Source: an uncultured Victivallales bacterium (GTDB lineage: Bacteria; Verrucomicrobiota; Lentisphaeria; Victivallales; UBA1829). From it: 64,000 nt of DNA. Location of the stretch: contig CALXSJ010000002.1 of NCBI GenBank assembly GCA_944391115.1, forward strand, positions 1 through 64,000, written 5' to 3'. This document shows positions 8,954 through 19,476 of this stretch, in pieces; position 1 is the first letter of the stretch; every line of letters starts with the position of its first letter. Both the position numbers and the translations under genes were made by a program. The notes beneath the pieces were generated by a model. That model saw only the letters and a list, made by a program, of their open reading frames with translations, searched no databases and was not told the DNA's origin.

Positions 8954-9003
8954 ACCTGAAACCATTGTAAAATCAGATTCATTAACTTAGAAGATCCTGA
9001 ACC

Positions 9004-10785
9004 ATGAAAGCTTGCGACCTGAGAAAAAAATACCTGAGCTTTTTTCAGAGCAAAGGTCACTCCGTCATCAAGAGTGCGTCCCTGATTCCCGACAACGATC
9101 CAACTGTCCTTTTCACCACGGCGGGCATGCATCCGCTTGTTCCGTATCTGCTCGGCGGCAGGCATCCGCAGGGCACGCGCCTGACCGACGTGCAGAAATG
9201 CATCCGCACAGGCGACATCGACGAAGTGGGGGATCCTGTGCATCTCACCTTCTTTGAGATGCTCGGGAACTGGTCGCTCGGCGATTACTTCAAGCAGGAG
9301 GCGATTGAATTCAGCTTTGAATTTCTGACCTCGAAGGAGTATCTCGGAATTCCTGTGGAAATGCTGGCGGTCACCGTATTCGCCGGCGATGAAAACGCGC
9401 CTTTTGATGAAGAGGCGTTCAGCAAGTGGCGCTCGCTGGGCATTCCCGAAAAGCGTATTGCGAAGTGTCCGAAGGAAGACAACTGGTGGGGCCCCGCCGG
9501 GCAGACCGGCCCCTGCGGTCCTGATACGGAGATGTTCTACTGGACCGGACCGCTGCCAGCGCCCGAGACCTTTGATCCCAAAAACAAGCTCTGGGTCGAA
9601 ATCTGGAACGACGTGTTCATGCAGTACAACAAGAATGCGGAAGGACGTTTTGAGCCTCTCGCACAGAAGAACGTTGATACGGGAATGGGCGTTGAACGTG
9701 TGACGGCGATCCTTCAGGGGAAGAAAAGCTGTTATGAAACTGAGCTGTTCGCCCCGCTGTTCGCGGAACTGGACAATCTGCGCGGCACGGCCCCTCAGAA
9801 TGCATCGGAGCGGAGCCGTTCCGAACGGATTGTCGTTGAACACGCCCGCGCCGCGACCTTCATCATGGCCGACGGCATCACGCCCGGCAAGGTCGATCAG
9901 GCCTATGTGCTCCGCCGCCTGATCCGCAGAATGATCCGCGAAGCGCGCAAGATCGGCGTCAACGGGCTGTTCACGGCGAAACTCGCCGAGGTCGTGATCC
10001 GCGAATACAAGGAATTCTACCCGGAACTTGAGGCGAACTCCCGCCAGATTCTTGAGGAGTTCACGCGCGAAGAGGAGCAGTTCCAGCAGGCGCTGGAAAA
10101 AGGCACCGCCGAATTTGAAAAGCTGATCGCGCGCGTTCCCGCCCACATCCAGAACAAGGTCGTCAGCGGCAAGAACGCCTTTTATCTTTATGAGACGTTC
10201 GGTTTTCCGATTGAGCTCACCGTGGAGATGGCGCAGGAAAAAGGCTTCAAGGTGGATCTGAAAGGTTACGAGGAGGCCTATGCGAAGCATCAGGAGCTCT
10301 CCCGGAAAGGTGCGGAACAGAAGTTCAAGGGCGGCCTTGCGGACCACTCCGAGGAGTCCGCGAAACTGCATACTGCGACGCATCTGCTCCATGCCGCGCT
10401 GCGGAAAGTGCTGGGCGATCACGTCGCGCAGAAGGGGTCCAACATCAACGCGGAGCGTCTGCGTTTCGACTTTTCGCATCCGGACAGGATGACGCCGGAG
10501 CAGCTCGCCGAGGTGGAAAAGCTCGTCAATGAGGCGATTGCGTCGAAAACTCCGATCACCTGCGAGGAAATGGGCGTGGATGAGGCGCGCGCACAGGGCG
10601 CCATCGGTCTCTTCGGCGACAAATACGGGGAAAAGGTCCGTGTCTACACCATGGGTTCTTTCAGCAAGGAGATCTGCGGCGGCCCCCACGCCTCGAATAC
10701 GGGTGATCTTGTCAGTTTTAAAATCCTGAAAGAGGAAAGTTCCAGCCGCGGCGTCCGGCGCATCAAGGCTGTGATCGGAAAATAA
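9004..10785 (+). CDS. alaS: Alanyl-tRNA synthetase lacking the C-terminal C-Ala domain
   Basis: 593 residues, whereas most bacterial AlaRS are about 870. The catalytic class II core is complete (YLSFFQSKGHSVIKSASL, TVLFTTAGMHPLVPYL, HLTFFEMLGNWSLGDYFK, DTGMGVERVTAILQG). The editing domain is present, with zinc ligands H456-TAT-H460 and C558-GGP-H562. The protein stops directly after the editing domain (GVRRIKAVIGK), so the oligomerisation/C-Ala region is absent; there is no remnant downstream, where a STAS gene starts after 19 bases. It charges tRNA-Ala and presumably clears mischarged Ser/Gly. The short form looks intact, not truncated by mutation. Confidence 0.96.
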   Translation: MKACDLRKKYLSFFQSKGHSVIKSASLIPDNDPTVLFTTAGMHPLVPYLLGGRHPQGTRLTDVQKCIRTGDIDEVGDPVHLTFFEMLGNWSLGDYFKQEAIEFSFEFLTSKEYLGIPVEMLAVTVFAGDENAPFDEEAFSKWRSLGIPEKRIAKCPKEDNWWGPAGQTGPCGPDTEMFYWTGPLPAPETFDPKNKLWVEIWNDVFMQYNKNAEGRFEPLAQKNVDTGMGVERVTAILQGKKSCYETELFAPLFAELDNLRGTAPQNASERSRSERIVVEHARAATFIMADGITPGKVDQAYVLRRLIRRMIREARKIGVNGLFTAKLAEVVIREYKEFYPELEANSRQILEEFTREEEQFQQALEKGTAEFEKLIARVPAHIQNKVVSGKNAFYLYETFGFPIELTVEMAQEKGFKVDLKGYEEAYAKHQELSRKGAEQKFKGGLADHSEESAKLHTATHLLHAALRKVLGDHVAQKGSNINAERLRFDFSHPDRMTPEQLAEVEKLVNEAIASKTPITCEEMGVDEARAQGAIGLFGDKYGEKVRVYTMGSFSKEICGGPHASNTGDLVSFKILKEESSSRGVRRIKAVIGK

Positions 10786-10804
10786 CCGGAAAGGACGGTG
10801 CACA

Positions 10805-11302
10805 ATGAAAAATGCTGAGGTTCTGATTGCCAGCAATGACGGGGTTTACAGCATCAAGGTAAACGGACGCGCGACATTCGAATGTGCGCCGCCGCTTCGC
10901 AGCCTGGCAAAGGAACTGGAAAACGTCGTATTCAGAAAAATTGACGTGGATCTCTCCGCCTGCACCGGAATGGACAGCACGTTCATGGGAATTCTTGCCA
11001 TGCTCGGACTGCGCGCGAAAAAAATCGATGCCGTCATGACGATTTTCAACGCCGGTGATCTGAACAAGTCTCTGCTGTTCGGACTCGGACTGAAAAAGCT
11101 GTTCAATTTTTCCGAAGGGGAAATCCGTTTTGAGCCGGAGGCCGGATCGGCGGAAGGGACCGCGGACCGGATTGCCAGCGCCCAGACCGTGCTGGAGGCT
11201 CATAAGACACTGATGGATGTCGATGAGGAAAATGTCGGAAAGTTTGAGAAGGTTGTCGATTTCGTTCAGAAGGACCTTGACAGACTGAATGATAAAAAAT
11301 AA
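10805..11302 (+). CDS. STAS-domain protein (anti-sigma factor antagonist-like)
   Basis: 165 residues. The first 110 or so form a STAS domain: VDLSACTGMDSTFMGILAML contains the loop whose serine (S58 here) is phosphorylated in SpoIIAA-type antagonists. A 50-residue helical C-terminal extension follows (EAHKTLMDVDEENVGKFEKV). Start preceded by AAGGA. It lies 19 bases after alaS and is probably co-transcribed. Partner anti-sigma kinase or phosphatase genes are not adjacent. The role in a partner-switching pathway is inferred from the fold. Confidence 0.85.
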   Translation: MKNAEVLIASNDGVYSIKVNGRATFECAPPLRSLAKELENVVFRKIDVDLSACTGMDSTFMGILAMLGLRAKKIDAVMTIFNAGDLNKSLLFGLGLKKLFNFSEGEIRFEPEAGSAEGTADRIASAQTVLEAHKTLMDVDEENVGKFEKVVDFVQKDLDRLNDKK

Positions 11303-11334
11303 GCGGCCCGGCGCTTTTCCGGCAAAGGCTTCCG

Positions 11335-12087
11335 TCAGGCCGGATCGGAGTCCGTCAGACTTTTCCAGGGCAGGCATGTGACTTGTCCGGTACGGTCCAG
11401 CAGGGCGATTTCTCCGGCGGTTTCCCAGGCGGGGAGAATGCTGACCAGGGTTCCACCCGGGGCCTGGAACTGGTTCCATGTGTGAAAATGTCCCGCCGCG
11501 ACGGATGCGATTCCGCGGGCGGCGCACTGATCCGCCGCCGCCTCCAGTTCGGCATGCGGGAGAAACTTCTTGTGCGCCATATTGGCGTTTTTGAGGGAAA
11601 GGCGGATCCGGTCCGCCACTCCGGGACCGATCGTCCGCGCAAACAGTTTCAGCAGAAATTTTGTCAGCCCGTTGCGGATTGCGCGGCGCAGCAGCAGATA
11701 TTTCCAGTCCCTGCGGTTGACGGTGTCCCCGTGCATCAGCCGGACGGTCCGGTTCAGGTCATGCTGCGTATCCGTAATCCAGGAAAACGCATCGGCGTGC
11801 GTGTCCGAGACGAAGAATTCGTGATTGCCTTCGATAAAGCCGATCTCCAGTTCCGCGGAATGCCGGCGGCACCACTCGGCAAAATGCTTCTGTTCGGGGA
11901 TTTCGTATCCGTCAAGCGCAATCCAGAGCTCGAAAATGTCGCCGAGAAAAATGATTCCCATCGGTTTCCGTTCCGCTAGGGTGTCAAGCATGCGGAAAAA
12001 ACAGGCGGTTTTCTCCGTTCCGCCCTGAAGATGCGAATCCGCAATCAGGATATAACTGTCCTGCCAGAAGTTCACCGGTATTTTCAT
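11335..12087 (-). CDS. LpxH-like metallophosphoesterase (UDP-2,3-diacylglucosamine hydrolase family)
   Basis: 250 residues from MKIPVNFW; upstream in-frame codons lack a ribosome site. The two-metal phosphoesterase motifs occur in order: ADSHL (D-x-H), FLGDIFELW, EGNHE, LMHGDTVNR and GHFHTWN. GDIFELW and HGDTVN resemble LpxH, which cleaves UDP-diacylglucosamine to lipid X in lipid A synthesis at the inner membrane. No other lpx gene is nearby, so the exact substrate is unproven. Convergent with the STAS gene. Confidence 0.8.
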   Translation of the reverse strand: MKIPVNFWQDSYILIADSHLQGGTEKTACFFRMLDTLAERKPMGIIFLGDIFELWIALDGYEIPEQKHFAEWCRRHSAELEIGFIEGNHEFFVSDTHADAFSWITDTQHDLNRTVRLMHGDTVNRRDWKYLLLRRAIRNGLTKFLLKLFARTIGPGVADRIRLSLKNANMAHKKFLPHAELEAAADQCAARGIASVAAGHFHTWNQFQAPGGTLVSILPAWETAGEIALLDRTGQVTCLPWKSLTDSDPA

Positions 12088-13418
<1,331 letters not shown>

Positions 13419-13444
13419 GCCAGTTTGACACTTACCTTTTCAAA

Positions 13445-13477
13445 GGGCGGACGGCATCCATCCGTCCGCCCTTTTTT
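13445..13477 (+). terminator. Intrinsic terminator after gapA
   Basis: A 10-bp perfect stem GGGCGGACGG / CCGTCCGCCC with a 7-base loop, followed by six T. It lies 27 bases after the gapA stop. Confidence 0.9.
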
Positions 13478-13518
13478 CTTATGAAGTGGATCCAAAATAA
13501 AAGAAAAGGGTTTTTACC

Positions 13519-14772
13519 ATGAATAAAAAGACACTGCGCGACGTCGATCTCAAAGGAAAACGCGTCATCATGCGCGTTGACTTCAACGTGCCTCTCAAAG
13601 AGGGCGTCATCAAGGACGACACCAGAATCAAAGGCGCACTTCCCTCCATCAAATACGTGCTTGACCAGGGCGGAAGCCTGGTTCTCATGAGCCATCTCGG
13701 AAGACCCGATGAAAAGGGCATCACCGCCGACACCAGCCTCAAGCCCGTTGCAGAATATCTTTCCAAACTGCTCGGCCGGCCCGTGACCTTCGTTGCGGAC
13801 TGCGGCAAGGCGGACGCCGAAGTCGCGGCCATGAAGCCCGGCGACGTCGTCATGCTGGAAAACACCCGCTACTACAAGGAAGAGCAGGCGAAGGCCAAGC
13901 AGAAGGACGGCGAGTCCGACGAGGATTTCAAGGCGAGAAAAGCCGCGCTCAAGGAGAAGCAGAAAGAGCTGGCGAAGAAACTCGCCTCCTACGGCGACAT
14001 CTACTGCAACGACGCGTTCGGAACGGCGCACCGCGCCCATGCCTCCACGGCGGTCATCACCAAATACATCCCGACCTCCGTTGCCGGCTTCCTGCTTGAG
14101 AAAGAGATCGAATATCTCGGCAACGCGGTGGAGAATCCGGTCCGCCCGTTCGTCGCGATCCTCGGCGGTGCCAAGGTTTCCGACAAGCTTGCGGTTGTCA
14201 GCAATCTTCTGACAAAGGTCAATACATTGATTATCGGCGGCGGCATGGCCTACACGTTCCTCAAGGCGCAGGGCCACAGCGTCGGCAACTCCCTCTGCGA
14301 GCTCGACCAGCTGGATTACGCCAAGGAGATGATTGCCAAGGCGAAAGAACTCGGCGTCAACTTCCTGCTCCCCGTGGACAACGTGGCGGCGGACAAGTTC
14401 GATCCCGAAGCCAATACGCAGATTGTCGGCGACGACATTCCCGACGGCTGGATGGGACTTGACATCGGCCCGAAAACGATCGAGCTTTACAGCAACGCCA
14501 TCAAGGGCGCCAGGACGGTTGTCTGGAACGGCCCGATGGGCTGCTTTGAAATGGAGAAGTTCAGCAAGGGAACCTTCGGCGTCTGCGCGGCGGTTGCCGA
14601 AGTCAAGGCCAACGGCGGAGTTTCCATCATCGGCGGCGGCGATTCCGTTGCGGCTGTCAACAAGAGCGGTCTTGCCGACAAGATGTCGCACATCTCCACC
14701 GGCGGCGGCGCGTCTCTCGAATATCTCGAAGGCAAGCAGCTTCCCGGCGTTGTCGCGCTGAACGACAAATAA
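13519..14772 (+). CDS. pgk: Phosphoglycerate kinase
   Basis: 417 residues. Typical blocks are [57 protein letters not shown] and the nucleotide-binding GGGDSVAAV. It transfers phosphate from 1,3-bisphosphoglycerate to ADP. A charged insertion of some 25 residues ([20 protein letters not shown], about residues 127-150) lies after [11 protein letters not shown]; similar insertions are known in Bacteroidetes enzymes. It is second in the gapA-pgk-tpiA run but separated from gapA by a terminator. Confidence 0.99.
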   Translation: MNKKTLRDVDLKGKRVIMRVDFNVPLKEGVIKDDTRIKGALPSIKYVLDQGGSLVLMSHLGRPDEKGITADTSLKPVAEYLSKLLGRPVTFVADCGKADAEVAAMKPGDVVMLENTRYYKEEQAKAKQKDGESDEDFKARKAALKEKQKELAKKLASYGDIYCNDAFGTAHRAHASTAVITKYIPTSVAGFLLEKEIEYLGNAVENPVRPFVAILGGAKVSDKLAVVSNLLTKVNTLIIGGGMAYTFLKAQGHSVGNSLCELDQLDYAKEMIAKAKELGVNFLLPVDNVAADKFDPEANTQIVGDDIPDGWMGLDIGPKTIELYSNAIKGARTVVWNGPMGCFEMEKFSKGTFGVCAAVAEVKANGGVSIIGGGDSVAAVNKSGLADKMSHISTGGGASLEYLEGKQLPGVVALNDK

Positions 14773-14778
14773 TGCTCT

Positions 14779-14814
14779 GAAAAGAGAGAGGCGGGAATGT
14801 CCCCCTCTCTTTTC
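14779..14814 (+). terminator. Hairpin after pgk
   Basis: A 10-bp stem GAAAAGAGAG / CTCTCTTTTC starting six bases after the pgk stop, with T-rich sequence in the descending arm. It probably ends or attenuates transcription. The 270-base gap to tpiA holds a second GC-rich hairpin (GCCGGG/CCCGGC near 14947-14967) and a possible 27-codon open frame at 14834. Confidence 0.6.
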
Positions 14815-15051
14815 TCGCGGGAGAAATCTTTCATGAATACAGTTCCGGTGATGCTTCCCGCACTCTGCGTTTCCGCTTTGCGTGAAGGAAAGTTTCATCA
14901 GGGACCTGCACTATGACGGCATTCTCCCGCAGATTTCCTTGCAGGCCGGGATTGCATCCCCGGCGTATTTATTCTTCCCGGATGCCATGTCTGTCCCATT
15001 TCTGCATGGTCGGGATGTAACATTTGCCAACTTACAATCAGGAGAAACTCC

Positions 15052-15816
15052 ATGTCCAGAAAAGTATTTATCGCAGGCAACTGGAAGATGAACAAGACTG
15101 CCGCCGAAACCGCGGCTCTCTGCCAGGCGCTCAAGGAAAAATTCGCCGACGTCTGCCCCTGCAAGGCGGATGTGGCGGTCTGCCCGCCGTTCACCAGCAT
15201 TGCGACCGCAATCGCCGAGCTCAAGGGCTCGAACATCAAAGTCGGCGCGCAGAACATCCACTGGGCCGACAACGGCGCATTCACCGGTGAAATTTCCGGC
15301 GCGATGCTGAAAGAGCTCGGCGTCGAGTATGTCATCATCGGCCACAGCGAACGCCGCCAGTATTTCGGCGAAACCGATGAAACGGTCAACAAACGCATTC
15401 AGGCCGCGCTGAAATATGATCTCAAGCCCATCGTCTGCATCGGCGAAACGCTTGAAGAGCGCGAAGGCGACAAGACCGAAGCCGTTCTCGAAAAGCAGAT
15501 CAAAGGCGCGTTCGCCGGAATTTCCGCGGATGATTTCAAGAAAATCGTCATTGCCTACGAGCCCGTCTGGGCGATCGGAACGGGCAGGACCGCGACGCCT
15601 GACATGGCCGAAGCGACTCATGCATTCATCCGCAAGGTGCTTGCCGGACTTTACGGCGCGCTTGCCGAAGAGACCGTCATTCAGTACGGCGGCAGCATGA
15701 AGCCTGAAAATTCCAGGGAACTGGTTGCTCAGCCCGACATTGACGGCGGCCTGATCGGCGGAGCCGCGCTCAAGGCAGACAGCTTCCATGATCTTGTGAA
15801 GAACGCAATCGGCTGA
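15052..15816 (+). CDS. tpiA: Triosephosphate isomerase
   Basis: 254 residues. Family blocks FIAGNWKMNKT, the catalytic histidine in IIGHSERRQYF, the catalytic glutamate in AYEPVWAIGTG, and phosphate-binding QYGGSMKPEN and GGLIGGAALK. It interconverts dihydroxyacetone phosphate and glyceraldehyde 3-phosphate. Start preceded by CAGGAG. Third glycolytic gene of the run, same strand and same codon bias as gapA and pgk. Confidence 0.99.
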   Translation: MSRKVFIAGNWKMNKTAAETAALCQALKEKFADVCPCKADVAVCPPFTSIATAIAELKGSNIKVGAQNIHWADNGAFTGEISGAMLKELGVEYVIIGHSERRQYFGETDETVNKRIQAALKYDLKPIVCIGETLEEREGDKTEAVLEKQIKGAFAGISADDFKKIVIAYEPVWAIGTGRTATPDMAEATHAFIRKVLAGLYGALAEETVIQYGGSMKPENSRELVAQPDIDGGLIGGAALKADSFHDLVKNAIG

Positions 15817-15847
15817 CAGCTGCGTCGATAGACAACGCAAAATGATT

Positions 15848-15884
15848 CAGGGCCGGGCAGAACGGAAAGTTCTGCCCGGCCCTG
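15848..15884. terminator. Strong hairpin between tpiA and hisF
   Basis: A perfect 16-bp stem CAGGGCCGGGCAGAAC / GTTCTGCCCGGCCCTG with a 5-base loop, between two convergent genes. The following T tracts are poor on both strands. It probably serves as a bidirectional transcript 3' end. Confidence 0.65.
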
Positions 15885-15942
15885 GTGTTATCCGGAAACA
15901 GCATCAGCTGTTCTTTGCGGTACGGCAGGAGATGCTTTGCGG

Positions 15943-16707
15943 TTACAATCTGACCGGAACGCCGTTTTCCTTCAGGTAATGTTTCAGCTCCGGAATGTCG
16001 ATCATATGGAAATGGAAGACGGATGCGGCGAGCAGGACATCCGCGCCGGCCTGCACCGCATCAAGAAAGTGTTCCATTTTCCCGGCTCCGCCCGATGCGA
16101 CGATTTTCGCATTGCAGACTTTCGCCATTGCCCGGATGACCGGCAGATCATATCCCGTTTTCGCCCCGTCTCCGGCCTTGCTGGTCGGGAGAATCACCTG
16201 GACGCCGAAGCCGTCCACGCGTTTCGCCCATTCCAGAGCGTCGCATCCGGTGGCGGTGCGCCCGCCGTCAATGTAGACTTCATATCCGGAAGGAAGCGCG
16301 GGATTGACATCCACGTCGATGGCAACGGTCACCGCGCCGGGTCCGAACTCCCGGATCATGGCGGGAATGATTTCCGGTTTGCGGAAGGCCGCACTGCTTG
16401 TGGAAACCTTGTTCGCTCCCGCTTCGAGCACCTGGGAGGCGGATCTGACGTCGGAAATCCCCCCTCCGACGGTAAACGGAACGGTGCAGACCTCCGCGAC
16501 ACGGCGCACCACATCCAGAAGAGTGCCGCGGTTTTCCACGGTGGCGGTAATGTCCAGCAGGGCCAGTTCATCGGCTCCGGCGGCGCAGTAGGCCCGGGCG
16601 CATTCCACCGGATCTCCGGCGTCGGCGATGTCCACAAAGTGCACGCCTTTCACGACACGGCCGTTGCGCATGTCGAGACACGGCATGATGATGACGGGTT
16701 CTTTCAT
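15943..16707 (-). CDS. hisF: Imidazole glycerol phosphate synthase cyclase subunit, divergent HisF
   Basis: 254 residues, a (beta/alpha)8 barrel. Recognisable HisF blocks: IMPCLDMRNGRVVKGVHFVD (catalytic Asp), GDPVECARAY, GADELALLDIT, FTVGGGISD, VAIDVDVN (second catalytic Asp), IVASGGAGKMEHF and ADVLLAASVFH. The usual GAGEILLTSMDRDG loop is instead GFGVQVILPTSKAGDG, with about two additional residues. HisF normally makes imidazole glycerol phosphate and AICAR using ammonia from HisH. No other his gene is in the window, so its partner is unknown. Start preceded by AAGGAA. Confidence 0.85.
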   Translation of the reverse strand: MKEPVIIMPCLDMRNGRVVKGVHFVDIADAGDPVECARAYCAAGADELALLDITATVENRGTLLDVVRRVAEVCTVPFTVGGGISDVRSASQVLEAGANKVSTSSAAFRKPEIIPAMIREFGPGAVTVAIDVDVNPALPSGYEVYIDGGRTATGCDALEWAKRVDGFGVQVILPTSKAGDGAKTGYDLPVIRAMAKVCNAKIVASGGAGKMEHFLDAVQAGADVLLAASVFHFHMIDIPELKHYLKENGVPVRL

Positions 16708-16782
16708 TGATGTTCCTTTTCTTGTCTGGTTCGGAATTCGGTTCCCGTCCCGCCGTTCCGGGGACGGATGGAGTGCATGAAC

Positions 16783-16815
16783 GCGGAAGCGGAAGAGCTT
16801 TGATCCCGCTTCCGC
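16783..16815 (-). terminator. Terminator-like hairpin after nagA
   Basis: A perfect 10-bp inverted repeat GCGGAAGCGG / CCGCTTCCGC with a 13-base loop, 21 bases after the nagA stop on the minus strand. No long T tract follows. Confidence 0.55.
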
Positions 16816-16836
16816 ATTTCCCTTGCGGGAAACGTC

Positions 16837-17988
16837 TCAGGCCTGATATCTGAGCTCGCCTTCGACAAAGACGGATTTGACTTTGAAGTTGCTGTTCAGA
16901 ATCACAATGTCCGCCAGATATCCCGGAGCGAGTTTTCCGATTTTTTCGAGCCCGAGCGCGCAGGCCTGGTTCCAGGATGTCGTCTTGATGAGGTCCTTGA
17001 GCGGCAGTCCGGTGATCTCATGGACATTGCGGAGGGCGTCGCAGATCTGGAGCGTGCTTCCGGCCAGTGCGCCGTTGGAGGCGAGGCGCGCCGCGCCGTC
17101 TTTCACGATCACGGCAAGTCCGCCGAGAGAGGATTCCCCGTCCGGCATTCCCGCCGCGCGCATGGCATCCGTAATCAGCTGGATTTTCTCCACGTTTTTC
17201 AGAGAGAAGACCAGGGAGATCATGTCGGGGCAGATATGCAGTTTGTCGCAGATCAGCTCAATGTAGACATCCTTGCAGGCGAAGCCCGCGCCGACCAGGC
17301 CGATGTCCCGGTGGTGGAGCGGCGTCATCTGATTGCAGAAGTGCGTGAGGTTCCGGAGTCCGTGCTCATGGGCGGCCTGGAACTGCTTGAAGGTAGCCGC
17401 GCTGTGGACGCAGGACGGCGTGATTCCCTCGGCAAGGCATTCCGAGGCGAAACGGTCGCCTCCCGGCATTTCCACGGCGTAGGAAACCTTTTTCACCGGG
17501 AAAATCTTTGCCAGGCGTCTGACCATCTCAATGTCGGGTTCCCTTACAAAATCGGGATTCTGGGCGCCGAGGCATTTCGGATTGATGAAGGGACCTTCCA
17601 GATGCACGCCCGCGAGTTTGACTCCCTTGACGCCTTTCTTCACATACTCCGCCGCGGTGCGGAGGGATGCGGCAAGCTGCTCCTCCGGAAGAGTCAGCGT
17701 GGTGGGGAGGAAGGTTGTGACGCCTTCCTTGAGCTTGTCGATGCCGATTGTCGTCATCGCCTCTTCGGTTGCGTCGCTGAAATCGAAACCGGATTTCCCG
17801 TGGCAGTGGATGTCGACGAATCCCGGAACGGTCATTTCCCCCTTGACGTCGATCACCTTGTCCGCTGCCGGCAGGGGATCTCCCTGGGCGAAAATCTGTT
17901 TGACGGTCCGGTCTTCCACAAGGATGGAGGCGCCTTCCAGCTCCACATCCGGCGAGATGAGATTGCAGTTCTTGAAAAGCATGTTCAT
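16837..17988 (-). CDS. nagA: N-acetylglucosamine-6-phosphate deacetylase
   Basis: 383 residues from MNMLFKNCN, with AGGAG ten bases upstream. Amidohydrolase family: VPGFVDIHCHGKSGFDFSD holds the H-x-H, then GVHLEGPFINP (metal-binding Glu), THFCNQMTPLHHRD, LITDAMRAAGMPDG (catalytic Asp) and NGALAGSTLQICDA. It removes acetate from GlcNAc-6-phosphate, feeding amino sugars from peptidoglycan or host glycans to glycolysis. nagB is not in the window. Confidence 0.95.
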   Translation of the reverse strand: MNMLFKNCNLISPDVELEGASILVEDRTVKQIFAQGDPLPAADKVIDVKGEMTVPGFVDIHCHGKSGFDFSDATEEAMTTIGIDKLKEGVTTFLPTTLTLPEEQLAASLRTAAEYVKKGVKGVKLAGVHLEGPFINPKCLGAQNPDFVREPDIEMVRRLAKIFPVKKVSYAVEMPGGDRFASECLAEGITPSCVHSAATFKQFQAAHEHGLRNLTHFCNQMTPLHHRDIGLVGAGFACKDVYIELICDKLHICPDMISLVFSLKNVEKIQLITDAMRAAGMPDGESSLGGLAVIVKDGAARLASNGALAGSTLQICDALRNVHEITGLPLKDLIKTTSWNQACALGLEKIGKLAPGYLADIVILNSNFKVKSVFVEGELRYQA

Positions 17989-18099
17989 TTGAAATGTACT
18001 CCTGTTGTTTTTCAACCAGACGGAATATAACCAGAAGACTGGACAAAGTCAAGCTTTCTTCCACTGTTTTGACGAATTCGGAATCCGTCTGCGGGAAAT

Positions 18100-19476
18100 T
18101 CAGTTCCGCTGTTTCCGCGGATTGTCCGTCCGCTTGAAGTTCAAGGCATGAAGCGGCCTGTCGATCAGCGGGGGAAACTGACGGAAAAAGGCCTGATCCG
18201 CGTCAAGGTTCAGTGATACGCGGCCGCCGCGGCATTGCAGCGAAGCGATTTTTCTTCCGGTGCGCAGATCATAGACGGCAAACGGTTCCCCGCAGTCCAG
18301 GGGAATGGTTTTCTCCTTCAGGAGGGTCTGCAGCTCCGCCTGCACCATGCCGCAGAAATAGAAGACAATTCCGGTTTTTTCCATCCGTGCGAACAGAATC
18401 TCCTCCCGGTCCGGCGTCATCTCGCGGGCGACTGTGCGGAGACCCCCGAACGGGGTTTCCGGGAAGGCTTCCAGCGTCTTCCCTACGGCGGACGATGCAT
18501 GTGTCGCCAGTCCGAACACCGCCTTGGCGACAGGCCGTCTGTTTTCACCCGCTCTTCCGGAGAATGCGACGGCAATGGAAATCCTGCCGTTCGAAGCGTT
18601 GATGACCTCCCTGTAAAGAGCCTTCTCCGGTCCGGCTGTGCCGCCGCGGAGGTGCGGCAGCAATTTTCCCAGATATGTCCGGAAAACCCGGTCCGCGGGA
18701 ATATTCAGGATAAAGAGTTCCTGCGCATCCGCAAAAACGGAAGCGGCATGCAGAGGCGCAGGATTTTCCAGATACCGCGGCAGGGAGCTGTCCGCGGTCA
18801 GGCGTCCGCCCAGATGCAGTGCAATTCTGTTTTGCGCCGGCATTCCCAGCGTGAAATTCAGCTCCCGGAAAGCCGAGAGGAAATCGTCCGCCGCCGTCGG
18901 CAGTGAACGGGCGTGTCCGGAGGCAAGGGACGCCAGAGTGAACTGTCTGCGCAAAAGGGACGGATTCGCGCGGATTTCCAGCGTGACGCTTTGATCCGCC
19001 CGCGGCGTGAACGGTTCCGGCGGAACGCCCTGAAGATTGAGGGTACGGAAAATCAGACGGCTGCCGGGACCGGGCTCCATGTTCATCTTCACAGAACCGA
19101 AACGGAGCGTTGTTCTTTCCGGTGATCTGACATTTGCCCGGGATTGTGCGGAAATGCAGATGCCCGGCTCCGGTTTCCCTTCATAGAAGATGATGGAAAA
19201 GGGTTTGGTGACATCCATCAGCATGGCGGGCTGTGCCATGCCGAGAAATGCCGTGGCTGCGAATACGGACAGCGGGAATTCCGGAGCGACCGCATCCCCG
19301 AGGCGGGAGAGATTTTCCGCCGCCTTCGGAAGAGAGACAAGATCGATGCGGGCCGTTTCCTGCGGCCGCTGCTCTTCCTCAGCCGTCAGCCCCGGTGGAA
19401 ACATGGTCAGGAATCCGGCGCAGAAAAGACCCTGAAGGAGAGAACGAAAACGCTTCGCCGCAGAACCTTTCCGCAT
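18100..19476 (-). CDS. Hypothetical secreted protein coupled to an SGNH hydrolase
   Basis: 458 residues from MRKGSAAKRF; the ATG overlaps the stop of the preceding SGNH gene by one base (TAATG), so translation is coupled. An N-terminal signal peptide (LLQGLFCAGFLTMFPPGLTA) predicts export. The body has regular short strand blocks (FGSVKMNMEPGPGSRLIFRT) and no motif I recognise. Constant pairing with the hydrolase suggests a shared extracytoplasmic job, but this is inference. Confidence 0.75.
   Translation of the reverse strand: MRKGSAAKRFRSLLQGLFCAGFLTMFPPGLTAEEEQRPQETARIDLVSLPKAAENLSRLGDAVAPEFPLSVFAATAFLGMAQPAMLMDVTKPFSIIFYEGKPEPGICISAQSRANVRSPERTTLRFGSVKMNMEPGPGSRLIFRTLNLQGVPPEPFTPRADQSVTLEIRANPSLLRRQFTLASLASGHARSLPTAADDFLSAFRELNFTLGMPAQNRIALHLGGRLTADSSLPRYLENPAPLHAASVFADAQELFILNIPADRVFRTYLGKLLPHLRGGTAGPEKALYREVINASNGRISIAVAFSGRAGENRRPVAKAVFGLATHASSAVGKTLEAFPETPFGGLRTVAREMTPDREEILFARMEKTGIVFYFCGMVQAELQTLLKEKTIPLDCGEPFAVYDLRTGRKIASLQCRGGRVSLNLDADQAFFRQFPPLIDRPLHALNFKRTDNPRKQRN

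Noticed and set aside
8947-10836. 629-codon open frame on the minus strand opposite alaS
   Set aside because: It is the complement of alaS; the frame has no recognisable domain, and alaS is clear in the other strand.
13432-14898. 488-codon minus-strand open frame opposite pgk
   Set aside because: Antisense of pgk, with no ribosome site and no family.
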